Shown in pieces: positions 22,001 through 30,231 of a stretch of 30,231 nucleotides of DNA. The stretch is taken from the NCBI GenBank assembly GCA_015499995.1, contig JADNRV010000490.1, positions 1-30,231 of the forward strand, read 5' to 3'. Below the pieces are notes generated by a model. That model had not been told where the DNA came from. It worked only from the letters and a program-made list of their open reading frames with translations, and ran no database searches. Source of the DNA: Flammula alnicola (taxonomy: Eukaryota; Basidiomycota; Agaricomycetes; Agaricales; Strophariaceae). A program made the position numbers and the translations under genes. How positions within the stretch are numbered: position 1 is the stretch's first letter; the number at the start of each line of letters is the position of its first letter.

Positions 22001-23140
22001 CAACGCGATGCTGAGGTCCTGCAACACACCCAACGCGTCGTCGAGAGAGAGGCGGAGGTCGAGCAACTCCGCGAGGAGATGAGCAAGCTCAAGCGCGAAT
22101 ATCAGCACCTCGTTAGCGAGCAGACACGGGCTCTGGAAGATGTCACTGGTCAACAAGACCAGACCAAAGTCCGCATGGATGAGCTCGTCCGGACCAAGGC
22201 TGAGGTTGACGTCGAGCTCAAGACGTCCAAAGAGAGAGTCACGGTGCTTAAGGAGGAAGTGGAGCGCCTTAGAAGACAAATACACACTCTCCAACAAGAG
22301 AGCGCGGACAAGGAGGTCAAGATCGTCCAAATACGAAGCAGCATGGACAGGACAAGGAGGACATGTTGGGTCTTAATATCGCATTGGATTCAAAGCAGCA
22401 GGAGCTGGAGTTGGTATGTCTATTTTCTTCATCTGTGTCAATCTGGGCGGCAGATATTTATTTCTTTTGCATTGTAGCTCAAGAGAAAATTAGGCCTTCG
22501 AGGCACTGCTGGCAGTACACCTGCCCAACCGTCGAAAACTGCACACCGGAGGGATTCCTCGGTATTCAGTGCTACACCACTTTCCAGGCCGCCGTCTGTC
22601 CTATCGGATTCAGGCACTGAGGCCACCCATGGCCTGTCAAGCCTCAACCAGAGAAAGGAACGGAAGAACTCCACGGAGACACCACTGTCAGCGTCTGCCA
22701 CCAAAGTCTCCGCCCTTGGGAAGAGTACGCGCATTAATGCGAGCGGCGGAACTTCGTCAGCTGCATCTTCCGCGACCAAGGCTGCTTCGGGCCGTGCTAG
22801 TGTCGAAGGCTCAATGGGCCCACCTCCGGTGAAATCCCGCCCGTCGATTGTGGGCACGCCGACGCCGACGGGTCGTGTTTCGTCGCTTTCAAGATCGTCT
22901 TCGGCCAGAACGCCTGTGCCAGCGAGTGTCACCCCTGTTCCGCACCGCCGGGTATCGTCTGTTGCTACTGCTGAACAGCAGACGCCGTCGCAGGCGCAGA
23001 AGACGAGAGTGGCTCTGGCTAAGGCCGGGGTTGGAGCGAGTCCTGCGCCGAGCAGCGTGCCGGAGCTGGACGAGAAGGAGAACGTTGACACGAGTTCGTC
23101 TTCTGCGCGGAGGAGGAGTATGATACCCGCTCTTGCGTGA
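19061..23140 (+). CDS. Large coiled-coil protein, about 1300 residues, probable cell-cycle or cytoskeletal role
   Basis: Exons 19061-19385, 19442-21797, 21857-22413 and 22478-23140 have consensus splice sites. The N-terminal 560 residues are disordered, rich in Ser/Pro/Thr. Residues about 560-1080 form a long, Glu/Lys/Arg-rich heptad coiled coil. The last 220 residues are basic and Ser/Pro-rich and end with a KEN box (23075-23083, about residues 1280-1282). Five RRxS basophilic-kinase sites occur (RRASF, RRPSI, RRDSS, RRVSS, RRRSM). Two short motifs repeat: RRxS[FI]D[MF]LR around residues 127-135 and 156-164, and TVFxSM. No named family is recognised; microtubule, spindle-pole or septum scaffolds have this architecture. 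The frame breaks twice, at the G5 run 21325-21329 and near 22330-22338. Adding one base at each gives 3903 nt, an exact multiple of three. Confidence 0.8.
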
Positions 23141-23743
23141 GCCTGGACCGGCATTTTTTCTCTCTTCCTTTTACCATCCAAATTCACCATATATTGCTCC
23201 TAACGAGGACAATCCATCTTTTTCCACTCGCACTAACCTTACTCCCTCTTCTGCCTCGTCTTACGTCCTCGTCGTTATCTTTATTCTTGTCCTTGCTATC
23301 AACTCTTTCTTGAAACTATTAGCTTTGCGTTCGAAATGTTTCTTGTGTGCCCCTTTCGCACTTTGCTTTCGCTTGTTGCTGTTAAACTCTTTTACGACTT
23401 GACTATCCGCCTCTTCACCCAACATTACGCATCCCATCCCATGTTTGTTATGCATACCTACATGATAGCCTTCCTGATTCATGTACACATTTTATCTCGT
23501 ACGTAGCGATAAGTAGCACTATTCAACCTGAGTGTAGGCCCGGTTGATCTGAATCTTGATTTTGTTTTCCTGATCTTTTGGTCTAGCCAAGTTCTCCAAA
23601 TGTGAATGGACCATATATACGTTTATGACGCGTTTTATGCATTAATACTCTAATGCTTACATCGGTTGAGTTCGAAGTTCAACTTAGTAAGCATCCAGAA
23701 ACCGGAGCAGCCCAAGTTCACTCAGACTGTACATTCTGCGATA
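23141..23743. other. 3' flank of the coiled-coil gene
   Basis: Pyrimidine-rich DNA follows the stop codon, with AT-rich stretches around 23600-23660 that could hold poly(A) signals. The frames at 23133-23402 and 23261-23488 have no recognisable content. Confidence 0.4.
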
Positions 23744-24213
23744 TCAGGTGATAGTGGCATACTTACCCTGTGTCCCGGAGATGGTGGTCGCGCGACGTCA
23801 AAGATAAGGTGGAAGGGGTTGTATGCATCAGTGCGTAGCATCCATCCAATTCAATTGAGCCAGATAGCGTCTCATTGTCTATACCTAGATCCTTACCTGC
23901 GCGTTATCTGCTGGGACATCATTCGCCATGAGAGCTCTAAAGCCTTTGATATACTTCTTTTTCGCGCTCTCCATTTTCTGAATGTTACGAGGGGACACTG
24001 GAGTAAGTCGACGGAAGCTATTGCGCCCAAGGATTTGATATTCGCCTCTGCGGCTCGCTCGAGGTTTAGGGCCTGGCCTGGACACCACCAAAAATCTGGA
24101 GAGGAATGGACAACGTCGCCAAGGTGCACTTTGATTTCTAGGAGTCGGACGATGGGGCAAAAGGCTGTCCTGGAAATAGGACGGGCTTCATTTATACTTA
24201 GAACTGACCTCAT
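23744..24213 (-). CDS. Candidate small basic protein, unknown
   Basis: A three-exon model on the minus strand keeps one frame: 24213-24209 (ATG AG), 24137-23897 and 23767-23744, with GTCAGT and GTAAGG donors and CTAG and ACAG acceptors. The predicted product is 89 residues. It is basic and Arg-rich at the start, with a region SPRNIQKMESAKKKYIKGFR and an acidic-ended helix-like stretch (ALMANDVPADNAQ). No family is recognised. The gene would be divergent from the permease, sharing the roughly 300-bp region 24214-24510 as promoter. The first exon of only five coding bases and the tiny last exon make the model tentative, but the central exon looks coding. Confidence 0.35.
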
Positions 24214-24510
24214 GGGGCCCGGTCGACCGAAGGATATATGATTTCCAAGGTGTGCTCTTTTGCAAATAAACAGAAATTTTGAATTTTCGCTTATCGGCCG
24301 TCACTTATTTCGATCGCAACTTTCAAATGTTCGCATGTGCCTTACAGCCCATATGTATACCCGCGCGGGAAGAATTTCGCTGACATCGCCTTTGCCCTCT
24401 TGCAAGACGGATCCTAGTTCCTACTCATCAGTCGTGTGCCCGAGCGTTGGAGCTAGTTTTGCAGGCTACCCACCTAATTCGCTTTAGTTGCCTCTTGACC
24501 TCAAGCAATC
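24214..24510. promoter_or_regulatory. Probable permease promoter region, possibly bidirectional
   Basis: 297 bp separate the permease ATG from the start of the divergent candidate gene. I see no convincing TATA or named motif, only short AT-rich patches near 24258-24290. Confidence 0.35.
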
Positions 24511-27230
24511 ATGTCGCTATTTGACGAAAAACGGCATACTACCTCAATGGACACCAGTGTCGATGAGGATGATAGGGAACTTCTTGCCCTCGGCTACAAG
24601 CCCTCCTTCAAGCGAGAGTTCACTAACCTGGCTACGGTACGTCGCTGTCCCGCCTTGCTGTGCGCCACAATTCACTCATATATCGTCTCTTCAGATCAGC
24701 TTTGCATTTAGCATCATGGTGCGCGATTTCTGCCATATGACATGATCTGTCACCGACAGCATTGCCTTCACAGGGATTGTGTTCCAGTATTGCGACCACG
24801 TTCAATACCCCTCTCCTGCTTGGCGGCCCATCTTCGGTGAGTAGCGAAGATCCAGGGTGAAATTCAGGCTAACGACCATTACAGGTCGTGTGGTGTTGGA
24901 TTCTTGGAGCTTGTATGTGCTTTACTCTTGGATCCAGTATCGCAGAGATTGTTAGCGCATACCCAACTTGTGGTGGACTGTAAGCGTCTCCATTCATAGA
25001 GGGACCTTCGCTGATGCCTGAAAATCCCTAGTTACACTGCTTCTGCGCAACTCGTACCAAAACAGCATCGGGCTAGGGTGCGCTACCTTGACCATTGTAC
25101 CCCAATGACATCATTGATAAAGTCTCCTCGTCACTCAGGTCGGATGGTTGGTCGGATGGCTGAACATTCTCGGTATGTCCAAGTTGTATATATCCTGAAA
25201 CGCGATCTAACCTCCTGTCCCAGGGCAAATCGCCGGAATCTCATCAACTGAGTTCGGTCTTGCCAGCATGATCTTAGCAGCTGTCAGCATTGGCAAGGTA
25301 CGTTCCCAGAGGGCTGATAATTATCACACGATGTATTTACGAGAGTCTTTTTTGCTGTAGGATGGTAATTATACGATTACCACAGTAAGTGATTCTGCCT
25401 GTCTCTAGTCTTGTGATCGGCATGTTCACCGGGAGGAACAACCAGGGCAAAGTCGTCGGTCTTTTCACTGGACTGCTCGTCTTGCATGGAATCTTGAATT
25501 CTCTGGCAACACGTTATCTGGCACGTCTGACGAAAGGATTTGTGTTCGTTAATTTGGGAACAACTTTCAGTGAGATAGATTAGCCGTCCTTCAGACACAT
25601 ACTGATCACCCAGTAGTCATCATCATTGTCCTCCTTGCCAAGACTCCTCGTTCAGAAATGCATCCGGCGAGCTATGTATTCGGATCTGGAGGTATCGTCA
25701 ATCAAACCGGGGGTTGGAACACAGGAATTGCCTTCCTGTTTGGCTTCTTTCTGTTCAGTGGACGGTATGCATCAGGCGATATTTTCTCGTGCTCTTACGC
25801 TGAAGCTTTATTATTTTAGATGACGGTAAGCTAATCGATGCTTTTTCGGATGTAAGGACTGGCATTTAAATTATATCAGGATTACGATGCTACAGCTCAT
25901 ATTTCGTGAGTTGCAACCTTTTGTGCGTGGTCGTTGCTTTATCCTTATAATCATGTTTCGCTAGCGAGGAAGTTCGTCGTGCCGCATACGCAGGTATGGT
26001 GGAGTGATTCTAGCATTTCCTCGTCTTACTTGCTAACTTACGAAATTGTTAGCACCTTCGGCTATCTTTATTGCTGGTATGTTTTTCATGTATGCTTTAT
26101 GCTCGTCAATCGACTTACAATCTTTAGTCATCGGTACTGGTCTCATTGGCTGGCTGCTAAATATTGTTCTTGTTCTCTGTTCTGGACCGCTGTATGTAAC
26201 AGGTACTTACCGTCATCCTCTTGTCTCGTTGACATTTCCTTCGTCCTAGTGAGAACCTCCCTGGAGTGTCCGGCTCAGCCTTCCTTGAGGTAACCTAATT
26301 GATTGCTTCCCAATTCCAATATGCTAACCCTCTTTAGATTATGGTTCTGCGTGCCGGAAAACCTGGAGCCCTCTTTATCTGGGTAAATCCCAATCCCGTG
26401 ACACCGATATTTTCTAAACTATTGTTTTTAGGCCTTCGTTTGCCTAACTGCCTTCTTCGTCGTCCAAACTGCTCTCCATGCTGCATCAAGGACGATATAT
26501 GCCTTCAGCCGTGATCATGGTATGTTCCATTGTCATTTTTGATGATAACCTGGAGACATTCTAATCTGGCATATCATGCAAAAGGTCTTCCTGACGCGGG
26601 CTACTTCGGGAGGAACTCAAAGATGACTCAGACTCCATTACGCGCGATTTGCCTTACGACTGTTGTCAGCGTCCTGCCTGGTTTGCTGGACCTCGCGAGC
26701 CCCGTCGCCGCCAATGCTATTTTCTCCCTTACCGCCATGGCCCTGGATCTGAGTTACATCATTCCCATCTTCTGCCGGAGGGTATTCCACAGTCATCCCG
26801 ACGTCATGTTCAAGCCTGGTCCGTTCTACATGGGAGATGGCTGGTTGGGAGTGGCTTGCAATACTGCTTGTATTTTGTGGACGCTGTTCGTTTGCGTTAT
26901 CTTCTCCCTGCCGACTATCATGCCCGTTACGAAGGATAATATGAATTATGCATCTGTGAGTCGTCGCCGCTCCTATGCACTAACGAATTACATTCTTACA
27001 TTTCCCTCTTCATTCAGGTCATCACAGTTGGCGTTATGGTTCTTGCCTTGTATGTGTCTTATCATATTCGATCCTGGAGATACAGTATGGCTCATTAATT
27101 ATCTCTCAGCGCTTGGTATATCCTAGGTGCTCATAGGCATTACATCGGACCCCAGTCCAATCTCCACGACGACTCTGTCGAGGTCATCACGCAGGATGCC
27201 CCATTCCGCGACAAAAAGTCATCGGCATAA
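24511..27230 (+). CDS. Amino-acid/GABA permease, APC superfamily, 21 exons
   Basis: This is a plasma- or vacuolar-membrane transporter of the fungal amino acid/choline (GABA permease, UGA4-like) family, expected to move amino acids or GABA with protons. All 20 introns are short GT..AG, and exon 11 is just ATGACG (25820-25825). Spliced motifs in order: GLCSSIATTFNTPLLLGGPS, GSSIAEIVSAYPTCGGLYTA, VGWLVGWLNILGQIAGISS, WTMTDYDATAHISEE, VIGTGLIGWLLNIVLVLCSG, YAFSRDHGLPDAGYFG and NAIFSLTAMALDLSYIIPIF. These are the family's usual transmembrane and loop signatures. About 535 residues and roughly 12 helices are predicted, with a polar tail ending at the TAA at 27228-27230. One base seems missing in the TTT at 25748-25750 of exon 10; with it the exons total 1608 nt. 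The substrate cannot be told from sequence. Confidence 0.92.
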
Positions 27231-29400
27231 TTCCACGACACCCTATTCCATATCCATACCTCACGACCTCTACGACTAATCTCCCTGCTCTGCCTTCTTC
27301 GACTTGCACTCCTCCTTCCCAGTACCAATATCATGAGGTGATTATTTGAGTGGAAATCTATACCACATATACGATACACATTTGTAGTGATTTACCTGTT
27401 TTGCTATCTTTATGCACTGCAATGTTGAAGAATCCTTGTGCTACATACATCAATAACGGCTATCTCCACCACAATTCTCCAGTAAGTGCCTACTCCGAGA
27501 AGACGCCAGCTGCCACGCCTGCTATCTGCCTGGCATTGGTAACATCCCGTTCTGGATCCCTTTCGCCAAGACTTGGTGTGACAGGGAAAATTTGCCAGCA
27601 CTTCAGACTTGCCGCGATGGATTTTTATGGCTCCAGCTCTGATTTGTGCAGCTTGCAGTTATCGCGTTCATTTCCAGAAAATCGTTACGGATTCGATATT
27701 CCATGGGCACTGGGATGGCACAACACAAGCAAAGAAAGACATGCGAGAGGACGTAAAATTTGGATGACAAAAGAGGCCCAAACAACCAAAGTACCACAAC
27801 AACCTCCAACCCTGGCTGACTAGCATCAGACATCTTACGACAAATGTTCACGAAAGAACGTTCTTTCCAGTGGAACCTCATGTACTTACAGTGCTACGTA
27901 GCCGACATTGAACTTTCTCAAGCACCTGTACCATCGCGACATCGGGTGCGTCCGACCTCGAGGCATCAGTTCCCATTGCCAACGCGTTTTTCACCATCAA
28001 CACCCTCAAAAATTTTAATGGAACCCTCTATCAACACCCATCATGCCAGCTATGTAGTTTCACGTATACCTGCTAGCGAGCGTGTTCTCACCTGATGCAC
28101 CGTTGCGACGTTCATGCTTACTTAGTCTCCTTTACAGTTCTGCGTAGTCCTCATGTCACTCAGAACTAAAACGTTGCCTGTCCAAGCCACGTAAAGTTCA
28201 AGTTCACGTCCTATTCGTGCCAGTGCGCACGCGGCGGCACGTCCGTTCGGAATGCACATTTATGTTAGCATTCTGACCACTTTTGCTCGTATGCCGCATC
28301 CATCCTTCTGTCTTTCTCTAGCAGGAGGGTGTCAGATTCCTTGTCATTTCGTTTCTCGTCGGCCGGGTAGAAAGCTATTGGACACTTTGGCTGGTGCCCA
28401 AACGGTGGATGCGGTGTTGACCTTCCTACAGTCGTTGCTTGGAAAATGCAGACGCGGTTTCGCAGGGTTTCGCACTGCATCTGGACCTGGCTTGATATCC
28501 AAAGCGGTTTGCGACACTGGGCGAAACAAACAAGACTTCGCGTGTTACATTTCTACACGCTACCTATGCGCTTGCATCTGTCTGGAGCACCACAATTTTT
28601 CATTGATCGGCCGAATGTTTTACGAAGTCAAAACTAGTAACTACACCGCCGAAGGCTCATAAAAGTGATGCAGTTTCGCTCAAAACTATTAAGGTAAGCG
28701 TCCTGACCGACATTTGAAATGCTTGGTTTCATGTTGTTTCTCAGTCTCAAAAGTTTTCAACAAGTTGAACAACGCAAGAAATAATATACAATCCAATGAC
28801 CTGGGCCGGCTGCCGTTTGGCTTGTTTACTCCGAACTTGTGACTTTTCAAATTTCTGCGCGACATTCGACGAATCGAGGCCCTTTCAAATTTGATCTTTG
28901 TCCGACGTCGATCCTCGCGAGTCGGTCATCGTGCCGACATCGCGATGCGGATACCGAGCGTTTCTCCTTATGACACTCGGCCCTTGTCCCGGATCGGCGC
29001 CTCAACATTTTCAGCATGACTATCCACTCTGACATACCACATCCTATCTATCACGCGCCACACGCGTTGACGATTCGGATTTGTGAGACGTTTCTGCAAC
29101 CAAGGCCTGTGCGCACTTTTCTGAGTCTTTTCTTTCATTGCTGTCGGCGGCTCTACTGTATCATATCTAGCTCACTTTGTCGACGAGTCGCTGAAATCTG
29201 ATTTTCTCAGCCTTAAATCAAATTTCAAACCGGAACTTTTTAGTGCATCCCATGACGAATCTTCTTTCCCCGCAATGCAATGGGCAGCGGCGCAGCGCCT
29301 CCTCGCGCGTCTTGAACGGTCTTCATGTTCCTGGTGGAAATTTCGATATTGTTACACGCCACTTGAATTCGCATCGAATGTGAAAATGAGGATGTCAATG
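27231..29400. other. Unassigned DNA downstream of the permease
   Basis: Frames of 60-157 codons occur on both strands (largest 27350-27823 and 28252-28662), but none shows a domain, signal peptide or consistent splice pattern. The stretch 28860-29000 is richer in CpG and in small palindromes such as TCGCGA. I see no inverted-repeat pair with a target duplication here. Confidence 0.4.
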
Positions 29401-29407
29401 TGATAAC

Positions 29408-29590
29408 ATGGCAAGATGGGAGAAAATAGGTGAGTTGCAGTACATACGTAGCGATGCTGATATTTTTGAATAGGGACTTGAAGAGGAGCCAGTATTATTC
29501 AAGGACATCCTTGCTTTCAGATACTCGAATCGCATTACAATATGTGACGAAACCAACGTCAAGAAAGTGCGCCACATTTTTAGTACGTAA
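29408..29590 (+). pseudogene. Coding-like 60-codon frame split by an in-frame TAG
   Basis: From the ATG at 29408 the frame reads MARWEKIGELQYIRSDADIF, then E and TAG (29471-29473). It continues in the same frame as GLEEEPVLFKDILAFRYSNR and onward to the TAA at 29588-29590. Both halves look like protein sequence, with balanced charged and hydrophobic residues. Either it is a relic with one nonsense change, or the GTGAGT..AATAG stretch at 29430-29473 is an intron and a different frame is used. The family is unknown. Confidence 0.25.
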
Positions 29591-29755
29591 ATTGATTTGT
29601 TCCTAGTTCTCGGAAACTTCTCTAAAAGGCTTTCACAGGATCTTTTTCCTGTCCCAGTTATAAAACAACTCTGTCACAGATCGCAGCTGATCAGAGTTAC
29701 TTATATACTCTGTATGCCTCAAGATCTAGACTTGTTCTGTCCAGTTAATTCTTGA

Positions 29756-30016
29756 ATGCTCGCACACCTGATTAATATGGCCGGACTCTTCGCCGCTTAT
29801 CGCTACAAAGGCCCCTTGGCGAAGACGGTCAATTGGACAACTGCGAATCAACGTGACAAGCAGGATGCGTTTGAAAACAACTCGTCTCTGCTTCTTATTT
29901 ATTTAACTACTCCAGGTGCTTGTTACTTCGGCCAGGCCAAGACTGATAAAGGCGAATTGCACACAATAGGCAATCTCCAAGAGTCCTTCCCGCGATTATG
30001 GTGCGAACCGACATGA
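29756..30016 (+). CDS. Hypothetical ORF, 86 codons
   Basis: The ATG at 29756 follows a TATA-like TTATATAC near 29700. The product would begin MLAHLINMAGLFAAYRY, with no recognisable domain, and end at 30014-30016. It could be a first exon of a gene running out of the window or chance. Nothing around it supports a function. Confidence 0.2.
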   Translation: MLAHLINMAGLFAAYRYKGPLAKTVNWTTANQRDKQDAFENNSSLLLIYLTTPGACYFGQAKTDKGELHTIGNLQESFPRLWCEPT

Positions 30017-30231
30017 GGGTACTGTATGTACCATCCAGGAAGTCCGGACCGAAGTGGCAACGAAGAAACGACGCCCTGGCCTTGGCTCGCTACAGATATA
30101 TCGGGTAAAAGATACGATGGGTGGCGCTGCCACAGCATGAGCGTTGGTTGAAAACAGGGGCGTCTTGTACTTAAGCTGCATGACCATCGCACCACGCCTT
30201 GCCACGTCTGGTCACCTGGTAGGCTAGGGCG

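Noticed and set aside
22438..23190. 250-codon minus-strand frame
   Set aside because: It is a shadow of the Ser/Pro-rich last exon of the coiled-coil gene on the plus strand.
25385..25600. Minus-strand frame 25377-25598 as a gene
   Set aside because: It is antisense to permease exon 9 and its introns; the plus-strand permease reading is far better supported.

Overview
The window looks like nuclear DNA of a basidiomycete fungus, most likely an Agaricomycete. Genes are broken by many short introns (about 45 to 65 bp, GT..AG), some exons are only 5 or 6 nt long, there are no operons, and an RNase H domain of the kind found in mushroom retroelements is present.

Layout. 1-4190: accessory DNA with a TIR/TSD-bounded non-autonomous transposon (569-1700), coding-like remnants and small repeats, but no gene I recognise. 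4191-5297: a membrane protein of unknown function. 7258-8811: a complete ten-exon glyceraldehyde-3-phosphate dehydrogenase gene with CCAAT and TATA elements upstream. 8812-14570: a transposon-rich stretch with a hAT-like miniature element (10334-10803), a tandem repeat and another TIR-bounded element (12574-13530). 14571-15594: a retroelement RNase H domain with no reverse transcriptase. 16347-17538 (minus): a secreted protein resembling bacterial iron(III) ABC-transporter substrate-binding proteins. 17856-18865: a 1.0-kb element with roughly 60-bp inverted repeats, 195 bp upstream of the next gene. 19061-23140: a coiled-coil protein of about 1300 residues with five RRxS sites and a C-terminal KEN box. 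23744-24213 (minus): a candidate small basic protein. 24511-27230: a 21-exon amino-acid/GABA-type permease of the APC superfamily. 27231-30231: no recognised gene.

The genes do not form an evident pathway. GAPDH is housekeeping and the permease and the substrate-binding-like protein are nutrient-related. The coiled-coil protein looks cell-cycle-linked from its motifs.

Two observations dominate. Four DNA elements can be delimited to the base by terminal inverted repeats plus flanking direct repeats. Three genes (coiled-coil, permease, substrate-binding protein) carry four frame breaks between them, and every one is explained by a single missing base while the rest of each gene reads through. 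That pattern points to consensus or assembly errors more than to pseudogenes. I found no convincing wholly new system. The best leads are the solo RNase H gene, the fungal substrate-binding protein, and the transposon beside the coiled-coil gene's promoter.
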